Positions 51,279-59,269 of a stretch of DNA of 64,000 nt are shown here, in pieces. Position 1 is the stretch's first letter; each line of letters opens with the position of its first letter. The position numbers were made by a program, and so were the translations under genes. The stretch spans positions 62,001 to 126,000 of the forward strand of contig NZ_FWYB01000007.1 in the NCBI RefSeq assembly GCF_900176505.1, given 5' to 3'. This DNA comes from Pedobacter nyackensis (lineage in GTDB: Bacteria > Bacteroidota > Bacteroidia > Sphingobacteriales > Sphingobacteriaceae). A model generated the notes under the pieces. That model saw only the letters and a list, made by a program, of their open reading frames with translations, was not told the origin of the DNA and did no database searches.

Positions 51279-52061
51279 ATGGGAATTTTGTCAAAACAAG
51301 TATCATCTATCATTCCGAAAAATGTAAGGAAAACTACAAAAGGATTCCTCCAGCAAGTATTTCATACGGCTTTAACAAAGGTATCAGGGGGCAAAGACAA
51401 GGCAATATCGTGGTCCTACTCGCAATATGAATTATCGCCCTATGTTATATTACAAGGGTATCTGATGGGCGCATACCCCATGCCTGATATGAATGGCAGT
51501 AAAACATTGAACTGGTATGACCCTGAAATACGAGGAATCATACCGGTTGATAATTTTAAAATGGGAAAAGATTTATTGAGCTGTTTAAAAAAAGACAAGC
51601 TTAAAGATGCAGGCAAGCGATTTGAAGTCAAAGTAAATGCTAATTTTCATGAAACACTGCTCGCTTGCTCCAGACCACGAGGAGAGAAAACAAAAACATG
51701 GATCACTCCTGAATATATTAAAGTTGCCTTAGAACTTCATCAAATAGGCATTGCACATAGTATTGAGACCTATCAGAATGGGAGACTTGTTGGTGGTGGT
51801 TTCGGAATTGCAATAAATGGATACTACGCGAGTTTAAGTATGTTCAACACGGTTGACAATGCAGGTAAGGTTGCCTTCTATTATTTATTATTAAAACTCA
51901 AAGCCGATGGATTTAAACTGCATGTTAGTGGAGATGCAAATTCCTGGTTTACCCAATATGGAGCTATCAACATGGAGAAGCAGGAATTTCGGGACTCTCT
52001 CGTAAAAGCAATTGCAAGCCCAGTTGTATTTTCCAATAAAGTACCGGAGCTGTCATTTTAA
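51279..52061 (+). CDS. Divergent leucyl/phenylalanyl-tRNA--protein transferase-like protein
   Basis: Protein of 260 aa. From residue 50 on it follows the Aat family: SPYVILQGYLMGAYPMPD, then WYDPEIRGIIPVDNF, TWITPEYIKVALELHQIGIAHSIE, GRLVGGGFGIAINGYYASLSMF and KLHVSGDANSWFTQYGA. In canonical Aat the segments around the last two carry GESMF and LIDCQ, whose Glu and Gln are important for peptide transfer. Here they read LSMF and LHVSG, so both residues appear replaced. About 45 extra residues precede the domain. The real activity is uncertain: an N-degron transferase, an altered acyltransferase, or inactive. The TPR gene follows after 46 bp. Confidence 0.7.
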   Translation: MGILSKQVSSIIPKNVRKTTKGFLQQVFHTALTKVSGGKDKAISWSYSQYELSPYVILQGYLMGAYPMPDMNGSKTLNWYDPEIRGIIPVDNFKMGKDLLSCLKKDKLKDAGKRFEVKVNANFHETLLACSRPRGEKTKTWITPEYIKVALELHQIGIAHSIETYQNGRLVGGGFGIAINGYYASLSMFNTVDNAGKVAFYYLLLKLKADGFKLHVSGDANSWFTQYGAINMEKQEFRDSLVKAIASPVVFSNKVPELSF

Positions 52062-52107
52062 CTCAACTTCTTGGTAGTACACCTAGTTTTTACTATTTTT
52101 CCGGAGT

Positions 52108-53052
52108 ATGAAAAAGTTACTCCTTTTATTTTTTGCCTGTACAGTTTATCATCTGGGACACGCACAAACAACAGATAGCTTAGATCGCGAAAAACTATTG
52201 CAATATTACCAGGCACAACAATATGCCGAAGCAGCTCAATACCTGCAAAACTTCAGTAAAGATAGCAGTGATGTAAACAAAGTAAAACAACTTGCTTATG
52301 CCAACCTGATGGCCGGTAAATTACCTGAGGCTAAGGGCTTTTACCTGCAGCTTATAAAAATCGACAGCAATAACTTCAATGCCTATAAACAATTGGCAAA
52401 ATTGGAGAGCGATCCTCAAAGTCAGTCAAAAAAGGCATACCTGGTAAAAGCAAACCAGCTAAACGCGACAGATGCCGAGGTTGCAGCGCAACTCGCTGAT
52501 CTCTATTTCAAAAACAACCTCTTTAGCAAGGCGGATGAAATATTGAAACCGGCATTAAACGCCGATAACAATAATTTACTGCTGTTAAATGTGAAAATGC
52601 CACTGGATATGATTCTGAAAAGAAATACAGAGGCTATAAAAACAGGAAAAATTCTAATCGAGGCAAATAAGAACCCATCAGCGCATTTGCTACTCCAGAT
52701 GGCCAGCAGTTACAGAGAAATCAGAGATTATAAAACGGCCATCAGTTACTTAGAACAAGCTATAAAAGAAGGCATTTCACCTAAAATCGCTTCCTATTAT
52801 GGATTGCTTGGCGATTCATACGAAAGCATGAACCAAAATAAAGAAGCGATTGAAATCTATAAAAAAGGATTGCAGTTTGAGAACAATGGAAGTCTGTATT
52901 ACAACATTGCCCTGGCTTATGAGAATAAGCTGAACGACAAGAAAAATGCAATCAACTATTATACACAATACCTAAACAGCATCAAAGATCCGCAAAAACA
53001 AAGGCGTCATATCGCCTTCATCAAAAACAAGATCGAGGAACTGAAAAGGTAA
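52108..53052 (+). CDS. Secreted TPR-repeat protein
   Basis: Protein of 314 aa with signal peptide (1-20, ending LGHAQ). It consists of about six to seven tetratricopeptide helix pairs, e.g. AYANLMAGKLPEAKGFYLQLIKI, LADLYFKNNLFSKADEIL, ASSYREIRDYKTAISYLEQAI and YESMNQNKEAIEIYKKGL. Probably a periplasmic scaffold. No partner is evident. It lies downstream of the Aat-like gene, with a promoter-like AT-rich gap between. Confidence 0.85.
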   Translation: MKKLLLLFFACTVYHLGHAQTTDSLDREKLLQYYQAQQYAEAAQYLQNFSKDSSDVNKVKQLAYANLMAGKLPEAKGFYLQLIKIDSNNFNAYKQLAKLESDPQSQSKKAYLVKANQLNATDAEVAAQLADLYFKNNLFSKADEILKPALNADNNNLLLLNVKMPLDMILKRNTEAIKTGKILIEANKNPSAHLLLQMASSYREIRDYKTAISYLEQAIKEGISPKIASYYGLLGDSYESMNQNKEAIEIYKKGLQFENNGSLYYNIALAYENKLNDKKNAINYYTQYLNSIKDPQKQRRHIAFIKNKIEELKR

Positions 53053-53062
53053 TTGAGAACGT

Positions 53063-53650
53063 TTAAGCGCGTCCTACCAAACGTGCCACATATTTACCGA
53101 TGATGTCGAATTCTATATTCACAGTATCACCTACATTTACCTCGTGTAAATTAGTATGTTCGAAAGTATATGGGATAATGAAAACAGAAAACTCATTATC
53201 CTCCGACCCTACAACAGTTAAACTGATTCCGTTAATGCAAACTGAACCTTTCTCTACCGTAACATTGCCTTTCGTTGCGTCGTACTGAAAACGATATTCC
53301 CAGCTACCATCCAGTTCAGCACGTTTAATACAAACCGCCGTCTGGTCTACATGGCCCTGAACAATATGCCCGTCCAGCCTTCCGTTCATCTGCATGCAAC
53401 GCTCAAGGTTCACCTTGCTACCCACCTTAAGATCCTTCACATTCGACTTCTCCAGCGTTTCCTGAATAGCCGTAACCGTATGCGTATCTTCCGTTAAAGC
53501 TACCACAGTTAAACATACCCCATTGTGCGCCACGCTCTGATCTATTTTAAGATCATTGCTAATGGACGACTGAATCGTAAAATGCAAATTTGTCCCTTCA
53601 GCTACTATATTTTTAACTTCTCCAAGATCTTCTATTATCCCTGTAAACAT
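53063..53650 (-). CDS. ribE: Riboflavin synthase subunit alpha
   Basis: Protein of 195 aa of two lumazine-binding repeats. It starts MFTGIIEDLGEV, as in this family; repeat 1 has AHNGVCLTVV and repeat 2 has GSVCINGISLTVVG, with GHIVQGHVDQTA between. It dismutates 6,7-dimethyl-8-ribityllumazine to riboflavin. The gene lies 10 bp after the biotin carboxylase gene and is probably cotranscribed with it. No FMN riboswitch was seen upstream. Confidence 0.96.
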   Translation of the reverse strand: MFTGIIEDLGEVKNIVAEGTNLHFTIQSSISNDLKIDQSVAHNGVCLTVVALTEDTHTVTAIQETLEKSNVKDLKVGSKVNLERCMQMNGRLDGHIVQGHVDQTAVCIKRAELDGSWEYRFQYDATKGNVTVEKGSVCINGISLTVVGSEDNEFSVFIIPYTFEHTNLHEVNVGDTVNIEFDIIGKYVARLVGRA

Positions 53651-53660
53651 ATCAATTTCA

Positions 53661-55145
53661 CTATTTATTCAACCTGTTTCTTCTCCAATTACTAATACTC
53701 CCCTGCGATGCCGGCTGATTAGCCGATACTTTTTGCTTTTTGTACGACAATGCAGCAAACAAAGCGGCCATTAAAGCTTCCTCATCATTTTCTTTTTTCA
53801 AGCTATCCGCATTAAAATACTTACTTACAAAATGCGTATCGAATTTGCCCGATTTAAAAGCATCGTGCTGCATTACAAATTTACCAAAGCTCAGTGTAGT
53901 TTGTATTCCGGTAATCTCATATTCATCAATCGCTCTAACCATCCGTTCAATAGCCTCTTCCCTGTTTTTACCAAAGGTGATCAGCTTTGCAATCATCGGA
54001 TCGTAGTATATTGGAATTTCCATCCCCTGCTCAAAACCATCATCTACCCTTACGCCGTAGCCCTTAGGTGTTTTATAAGTCTGCAAAGTACCTATGTCCG
54101 GCAGGAAATTATTTTCAGGATCCTCCGCATAAACCCTCAGCTCAATGGCATGTCCGTTTATTTCCAGGTCTTCCTGCTGATAAGCAAGTTTTTCACCTCT
54201 TGCAATTTTAATCTGTTCTTTTACCAGGTCTAAGCCCGTAATCATTTCCGTTACCGGATGCTCTACCTGCAAGCGGGTATTCATCTCTAAAAAGAAGAAA
54301 TCCAGGTTCTCGTCGAGGATAAACTCTACTGTACCTGCCCCCACATAATTTACAGATCTGGCTACATCAACCGCACATTTACCCATCCTGCTGCGTATTT
54401 CCTCCGTCAGCACGCTCGAAGGAGCCTCTTCAATCACTTTCTGGTGTCGCCTTTGAATAGAGCATTCCCTTTCAAAAAGGTGGACAATATTACCATGTGT
54501 ATCACCCAGCACTTGTATTTCTATATGTCGTGGTGAAGAAACATAGCGTTCAATAAATACCGAACCATCGCCAAAGGCCGACGAAGCTTCACTTACAGCA
54601 AGCTGCATTTGTTCTTCAAAATCTGCCACCTGCTCCACTACGCGCATTCCTTTACCACCGCCACCTGCTGCTGCTTTAATCAGGATTGGAAACCCAACCG
54701 CTATAGCCCTTAGCTTGGCTTCTTCCACATCAGTAATGGCTTCTTCCGTGCCCGGAACCATAGGGATTTTATATTTCAATGCCGCAGCCTTAGCCGATAG
54801 CTTATTTCCCATGATTTCCATCGCTTCAGGAGTTGGTCCGATCAGGATAAGTCCTTCAGCCTTTACCAACCTTGCAAAAGCTGCATTTTCTGATAAGAAT
54901 CCGTATCCCGGATGGATGGCTTCAGCACCTGTAATTTTGCAGGCTTCAATAATCTTTTCACCTATAAGATAGGATTGATTAGATGGAGCTGGTCCTATAC
55001 ATACCGCTTCATCCGCATAAAGTACATGTAATGATTGTCTGTCTGCCTCAGAATACACGGCAACAGTTTTTATTCCCATTTCTTTGGCTGACCGCATTAT
55101 ACGCAGTGCGATTTCGCCGCGATTGGCTATAAGAATCTTCTTCAT
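53661..55145 (-). CDS. accC: Biotin carboxylase
   Basis: ATP-grasp enzyme of 494 aa. MKKILIANRGEIALRIMRSAKEMGIKTVAV at the N-terminus, the glycine loop AAGGGGKGMRVV near residue 162, the catalytic EMNTRLQVEHPVTEM near 287 and the C-terminal domain with LRVYAEDPENNFLP define the family. It carboxylates biotin on a carrier protein. It is about 45 residues longer than E. coli AccC; the extra C-terminal part is basic and Ser/Gln-rich. No accB or carboxyltransferase gene is adjacent, so it may serve acetyl-, propionyl- or another acyl-CoA carboxylase. Confidence 0.93.
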   Translation of the reverse strand: MKKILIANRGEIALRIMRSAKEMGIKTVAVYSEADRQSLHVLYADEAVCIGPAPSNQSYLIGEKIIEACKITGAEAIHPGYGFLSENAAFARLVKAEGLILIGPTPEAMEIMGNKLSAKAAALKYKIPMVPGTEEAITDVEEAKLRAIAVGFPILIKAAAGGGGKGMRVVEQVADFEEQMQLAVSEASSAFGDGSVFIERYVSSPRHIEIQVLGDTHGNIVHLFERECSIQRRHQKVIEEAPSSVLTEEIRSRMGKCAVDVARSVNYVGAGTVEFILDENLDFFFLEMNTRLQVEHPVTEMITGLDLVKEQIKIARGEKLAYQQEDLEINGHAIELRVYAEDPENNFLPDIGTLQTYKTPKGYGVRVDDGFEQGMEIPIYYDPMIAKLITFGKNREEAIERMVRAIDEYEITGIQTTLSFGKFVMQHDAFKSGKFDTHFVSKYFNADSLKKENDEEALMAALFAALSYKKQKVSANQPASQGSISNWRRNRLNK

Positions 55146-55159
55146 TTAATAGCTGAAAG

Positions 55160-56194
55160 TTATTTGTGAGCTGATACGTGCAAATGTATTATGTTTTCTA
55201 TGGCCATGTCTATCATTTCTTCAGAAATATTTAAATGTGTCACCATTCTTACCGTTTTTGGTCCTGTAACACTACAAAGTAGTCCCTTTTCTGCCAGGTG
55301 TTGCACCACACTTAGCGGAGTTAAGCCATCTGCGACTTCAAATACCACAATATTGGTCTGAACCGGCAATACAGACGAAACGTAGCTTGCCCTACTTAGT
55401 GCTTCACCCAATGCTCTGGCATGACGGTGATCTGTGGCCAGCTTACCCACATTATGATCCAGTGCATAAATACCTGCAGCCGCCAGAAAACCAGCCTGAC
55501 GCATGCCACCACCAAAGGCCTTCCTGATTTTAATGGCCTTTTTAATGGTAGCCTTTGAACCCAGTAATACTGATCCTACAGGGGCACCAAGGCCTTTCGA
55601 CAAGCAAACTGAAATCCCATCAAAATAAGTCCCATAATCCGCAGCATCATCGCCCGTTGCCATCAGCGCATTAAATATCCTGGCACCATCAAGATGAAGC
55701 TTTAATCCTTTTATATTACATAAAGTATGGATCGGCTCTATCTGCGATAGCGTATAGCACGCTCCTCCCCCTTTATTCACGGTATTTTCCAATACTACTA
55801 AACTCGAGTTCGGATAATGAATGTTCTCTTCATTAATTTCGGGTTCAATAAGCTCAGGCGTAAGTATTCCCCTTGGGCCGTCCACCAGTCTGACTGAAGC
55901 CATAGAATGATAAGCGATGCCGCCAATCTCATAACGATATACATGAGAACGCTGATCGCAAATTACCTCATCCATCGGATTGGTAAAACACTTAATAGCG
56001 ATCTGGTTGGTCATGGTTCCGGATGGGCAAAACAATCCAGCTTCCATATTAAACATAGCAGCAAGCTTATGCTCCAATGCATGTACTGTTTCGTCTTCGC
56101 CAAACACATCATCACCAACTTTTGCAGTCATCATTGCATCGAGCATTCCCGCATCCGGCAGGGTCACCGTATCACTTCTGAGGTCTATCTTCAT
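55160..56194 (-). CDS. Low-specificity L-threonine aldolase
   Basis: PLP enzyme of about 344 aa, started at MKIDLRSDTVTLPDAGM as in its family; the frame extends seven codons upstream. Features are DVFGEDETVHALE near residue 29, CPSGTMTNQIAI near 55, LHLDGARIFNAL near 165 (cofactor Asp) and the Lys of SVCLSKGLGAPVGSVLLGS near 200. It splits L-threonine or L-allo-threonine to glycine and acetaldehyde. It lies 14 bp upstream of accC on the minus strand, so it may lead the accC-ribE transcript. Confidence 0.9.
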   Translation of the reverse strand: MKIDLRSDTVTLPDAGMLDAMMTAKVGDDVFGEDETVHALEHKLAAMFNMEAGLFCPSGTMTNQIAIKCFTNPMDEVICDQRSHVYRYEIGGIAYHSMASVRLVDGPRGILTPELIEPEINEENIHYPNSSLVVLENTVNKGGGACYTLSQIEPIHTLCNIKGLKLHLDGARIFNALMATGDDAADYGTYFDGISVCLSKGLGAPVGSVLLGSKATIKKAIKIRKAFGGGMRQAGFLAAAGIYALDHNVGKLATDHRHARALGEALSRASYVSSVLPVQTNIVVFEVADGLTPLSVVQHLAEKGLLCSVTGPKTVRMVTHLNISEEMIDMAIENIIHLHVSAHK

Positions 56195-56348
56195 GGAAAT
56201 ATTTTTTCTATACAATATTACTGAAGCCTATTCAAATTACCATCAATATGCGGGATAAAAATTAAGGTTTGGGGCAGCCGAAACACAGCCTTTTTTTAGC
56301 ACTGAATTTTAAATTTGGATTTTAAAATAACAAGTGTAATTTAGCTTA

Positions 56349-56363
56349 GTGTTTATTTAACAA
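56349..56363. promoter_or_regulatory. Candidate operator upstream of the first BadF-type kinase
   Basis: GTGTT-TATTT-AACAA, preceded by CTTA, resembles the perfect palindrome GTGTA-AAAAA-TACAC, preceded by TTA, at 58235. Both lie upstream of sugar kinase genes that flank a NUDIX-type regulator. Confidence 0.4.
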
Positions 56364-56454
56364 TATCTAAACATTAAAAAACACAAAAAACAGTCTTTTC
56401 AACTATTTAAACGAGGAAAATTAAATCAACAACCAAAATTAAAAAATTGAATTC

Positions 56455-56517
56455 ATGAATAAAACATATACTAAAACGACAGGATTATTTACTTTTATCC
56501 AGAAAAAAACGAATTAA
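56455..56517 (+). CDS. Possible 20-codon leader ORF before the kinase
   Basis: ATG to TAA frame of 20 codons beginning MNKTYTKTTG and rich in Thr and Lys. Its stop is one base before the kinase ATG, which would allow translational coupling. It may equally be chance in AT-rich leader DNA; no codon evidence is possible at this length. Confidence 0.25.
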   Translation: MNKTYTKTTGLFTFIQKKTN

Positions 56518-56518
56518 G

Positions 56519-57385
56519 ATGATAGTTATTGCAGATGGAGGTTCGACCAAAACCAATTGGTGTTTAATTAATGAAGCGGGCAGAAAGATTCTTTTTAATA
56601 CTGAAGGCTACAACCCATATTTTTCAAAAACGGATTACATAGTTGAATCGTTAAGAAAATCTCTTCCCGATCACCTGGAAGTTGACAAGTTATTGCAGGT
56701 AAATTACTATGGTGCTGGTTGTTCGACAGACACAAACCGCAAAATTGTAGCGGATGCGATGCAGCAGGTTTTCCCAAATGCGGAAATCTATGTTGGCCAC
56801 GACCTCTTAGCTTCTTGTCGCGCATTACTTGGCGATGAGCCCGGCTTTGCAGCGATATTAGGAACAGGAACTAACAGTTGCCTTTATGACGGTACCGACA
56901 TCACCCTTAACATCGATTCATTAGGATATTTCCTGGGCGATGAAGGTAGCGGATGCTTTATTGGTAAAAAGATCCTAAGCGACTACATGAAAGGCTATAT
57001 GCCTAAAGGGCTTAGAGAGAGTTTCTATGATAACTTTGCTTTAACGAACGAAGATATTTTCGATCACATTTACAATAAGCCACTTCCTAACCGTTTCTGC
57101 GCAGGATTTAGCAAATTCTTATACGATTACAAAGAAAATTACGAAGATTACACCTTCAACACGATAGACTTTGCGTTTTCGGCATTTTTTGATAATCTGG
57201 TAACGCATTATCCAAACTACAAATCATACAAATTAAACTGTGTAGGATCTGTTGGTTATAGCTTCAGAGACATCTTAAGTGTAGTAGCAGATCGTTATGA
57301 AATGGGTATCGGAAAAATCATCCGTTCTCCTATAGATGATCTTGTGAACTATCACTTGCATGTTGCAAAAAAAACACAGATATAA
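56519..57385 (+). CDS. BadF/BadG-type sugar kinase, N-acetylglucosamine kinase candidate
   Basis: ASKHA-fold kinase of 288 aa. The phosphate-1 loop is ADGGSTKTNW (residues 5-14), the catalytic Asp is probably in VGHDLLASCRALLG near 97, and phosphate-2 is ILGTGTNSCLYDG near 115, with LGDEGSGCFIGKK near 140. In Bacteroidota this family phosphorylates GlcNAc or related amino sugars. The sialic acid locus of this window ends at GlcNAc and carries no kinase, so this gene is a good partner. A paralogue with a changed first loop lies at 59270. Confidence 0.82.
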   Translation: MIVIADGGSTKTNWCLINEAGRKILFNTEGYNPYFSKTDYIVESLRKSLPDHLEVDKLLQVNYYGAGCSTDTNRKIVADAMQQVFPNAEIYVGHDLLASCRALLGDEPGFAAILGTGTNSCLYDGTDITLNIDSLGYFLGDEGSGCFIGKKILSDYMKGYMPKGLRESFYDNFALTNEDIFDHIYNKPLPNRFCAGFSKFLYDYKENYEDYTFNTIDFAFSAFFDNLVTHYPNYKSYKLNCVGSVGYSFRDILSVVADRYEMGIGKIIRSPIDDLVNYHLHVAKKTQI

Positions 57386-57410
57386 GTCAGGATCTCTGAT
57401 ATAAAAATAG

Positions 57411-57445
57411 AAAAGGGGGCGTATCGAATGATGCGCCCCCTTTTT
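57411..57445. terminator. Bidirectional terminator between kinase and NUDIX regulator genes
   Basis: AAAAGGGGGCG / CGCCCCCTTTT hairpin, GC-rich stem, flanked by A and T runs, between convergent genes. Confidence 0.9.
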
Positions 57446-57465
57446 GTACGTTAAAACCTTTTCGG

Positions 57466-58209
57466 TTAAAACGAAATCTCTTTGCTAAACAATTTTGCAT
57501 ACTTCCTTTTGTCGAACTTATACAAGGTTGCTGCTCTAAACGAAACACCATATTGTTTTTCATTTAAGTCTCTCAGCACGCCGAAGCTCAACATCTTTTT
57601 TCTAAAATTCCGCTTATCCAGTTTTTTGTTCAGAATTACTTCATAAACATTTTGCAGCTGTGTAAGGGTAAATTTCTCAGGTAACAATTCGAATGCAATC
57701 GGCTGATGTTTGATCCGCCTCATGATTTTCTCCATTCCCTTCTCAAAAATCTGCTGATGATCGAATGCCAGTTTAGGCAGGTCCTTCACGTTTATCCAGT
57801 AAGCCTGTTTGGCATAATTGCTTATTGGTTTTACAACTTTATCTCCTCCTAATCTCAGGAGGGCATAATACGCTATACTCACAACCCTACCCTGCGGGTG
57901 CCTGTTCACATCACCGAAGGTATAGTACTGTTCCATATAGATATCACTCAGACCAGTAAGCTCATGCAAAATTCTGGTTGCAGACTGATCTAAACTTTCG
58001 TTCTCTTCTACCAGGTTACCTGGTAAGGCCCACCAATCCTTAAATGGTTCTTCGTTTCTTTCAATCAAAAGAATCTTCAATTCTCCTTCATCAAATCCGA
58101 ACAGCACACAATCAATTGAGAAAGTGGAATTAAATTTTGGTAAAACTTCTTTCAAAACACTAATTTTAAATATTAAAAGCAAATAAATATACTTGTTTCC
58201 TGTAAACAT
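57466..58209 (-). CDS. NUDIX-domain transcriptional regulator (NrtR-like)
   Basis: Protein of up to 247 aa. An N-terminal NUDIX domain (about 30-160) shows SIDCVLFGFDEGELKILLIERNEEPFKDWWALPGNLV and a NUDIX-box-like ESLDQSATRILHELTGL, where the Glu pattern is incomplete, so it probably binds rather than hydrolyses a nucleotide sugar. A winged-helix C-terminus (about 170-240) has LTQLQNVYEVILNKKLDKRNFRKKMLS. Such proteins regulate sugar or NAD genes in Bacteroidota. It faces pfkA across 64 bp with a perfect palindrome. The first 18 residues are hydrophobic and odd; a TTG start at 58155 is a good alternative. Confidence 0.82.
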   Translation of the reverse strand: MFTGNKYIYLLLIFKISVLKEVLPKFNSTFSIDCVLFGFDEGELKILLIERNEEPFKDWWALPGNLVEENESLDQSATRILHELTGLSDIYMEQYYTFGDVNRHPQGRVVSIAYYALLRLGGDKVVKPISNYAKQAYWINVKDLPKLAFDHQQIFEKGMEKIMRRIKHQPIAFELLPEKFTLTQLQNVYEVILNKKLDKRNFRKKMLSFGVLRDLNEKQYGVSFRAATLYKFDKRKYAKLFSKEISF

Positions 58210-58234
58210 AGGAAAATAAAAAATAAATTACTTA

Positions 58235-58249
58235 GTGTAAAAAATACAC
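58235..58249. promoter_or_regulatory. Perfect palindrome in the pfkA/NUDIX regulator promoter
   Basis: GTGTA-AAAAA-TACAC, directly upstream of a -7-like TATATTCG (58252-58259). A likely operator for the adjacent NUDIX-type regulator. A related site lies at 56349-56363. Confidence 0.5.
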
Positions 58250-58272
58250 GCTATATTCGTAATATATAAATC

Positions 58273-59259
58273 ATGAAACCAAATATCAAAAATATCGCAG
58301 TATTAACATCTGGGGGAGATGCTCCCGGGATGAACGCTTGCATCCGAGCAGTTGTCCGCACCGGAATATACAATGGTATAAATATGTTTGGAGTTTTGCA
58401 AGGATACCAGGGACTAATCAACAATAACATTAGTCATATGGATGCAAGGTCGGTGAGCAATATCATTCATCTGGGGGGCACCGTTCTAAAAACAGCGCGT
58501 TGTCTGGAGTTCAAAACAGATGAAGGAATGGAGCTCGCTTACAAAAACCTGCAGGCTCATGACATAGATGCACTAGTTGTTATTGGTGGGGATGGGACTT
58601 TTACGGGAGCCAAGCGCTTCGGAGAAAAATTCGGCATTCGAATCATCGGTGTGCCAGGAACTATTGATAATGACCTGTACGGTTCAGACTTCACCTTAGG
58701 CTACGATACGGCTATTAATACCGTTATCGAGGCTGTAGATAAGATCAGGGATACAGCAGATTCTCATGACCGGCTATTCTTCATTGAAGTTATGGGGCGT
58801 GATTCGGGCTGTATAGCTTTGAGGAGCGCCATTTCCTGTGGTGCAGAGGCCGTACTCCTTCCTGAGAAAGAAACAAGCTTAAATGAACTTATTACGAAGC
58901 TGGAGACAGGCGCCTCTACCAAAAAATCTTCCAGTATTGTTATCGTATCGGAGGGTCATAAAGACGGTGGTGCTTATGAAGTAGCGAAAAAAGTAAAAGA
59001 GCGTTTTAACCATTACGACACCAAGGTTACTATTCTGGGTCACCTTCAGCGCGGGGGCAGCCCTAGTAGCTTCGACAGAATCCTGGGCAGCAGATTGGGC
59101 TTTGCAGCCATTAACGAGCTGTTAAAAGGCAACACCATGCTTATGGTTGGCCTGAGGGGTAATGACGTTAAAACAACCAGTATAGAAGAAGCGTTAACTA
59201 AACATACGTTTAAGTTAGAAAGCGATTTATTAGAAATGACTAAAGTTTTATCCATATAA
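58273..59259 (+). CDS. pfkA: ATP-dependent 6-phosphofructokinase
   Basis: Protein of 328 aa, the usual bacterial length. ATP site LTSGGDAPGMNACIRAVVR (12-30), IGGDGTFTGA near 103, catalytic PGTIDNDL near 127 with Asp, MGRDSGCIAL near 170 and the sugar-binding GHLQRGGSPSSFDRIL near 258. The Gly after the GGDG motif favours ATP over pyrophosphate as donor. It makes fructose 1,6-bisphosphate in glycolysis. First gene of an operon with a second BadF-type protein (10 bp) and gap (9 bp). Confidence 0.96.
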   Translation: MKPNIKNIAVLTSGGDAPGMNACIRAVVRTGIYNGINMFGVLQGYQGLINNNISHMDARSVSNIIHLGGTVLKTARCLEFKTDEGMELAYKNLQAHDIDALVVIGGDGTFTGAKRFGEKFGIRIIGVPGTIDNDLYGSDFTLGYDTAINTVIEAVDKIRDTADSHDRLFFIEVMGRDSGCIALRSAISCGAEAVLLPEKETSLNELITKLETGASTKKSSSIVIVSEGHKDGGAYEVAKKVKERFNHYDTKVTILGHLQRGGSPSSFDRILGSRLGFAAINELLKGNTMLMVGLRGNDVKTTSIEEALTKHTFKLESDLLEMTKVLSI

Positions 59260-59269
59260 TTATATAATT

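Larger units (their letters stand above)
56195..56518. other. Divergent promoter region before the first BadF-type kinase
   Basis: 324 bp without a normal gene. It contains a GTGTT-TATTT-AACAA near-palindrome (56349-56363) and a 20-codon open frame (56455-56517) ending one base before the kinase start. Otherwise AT-rich. Confidence 0.5.

Noticed and set aside
53661..55145. FMN riboswitch or biotin operator upstream of the ribE/accC genes
   Set aside because: The start region at 55145-55160 is only 14 bp long and holds no such structure; the region before the threonine aldolase gene shows no matching aptamer landmarks.
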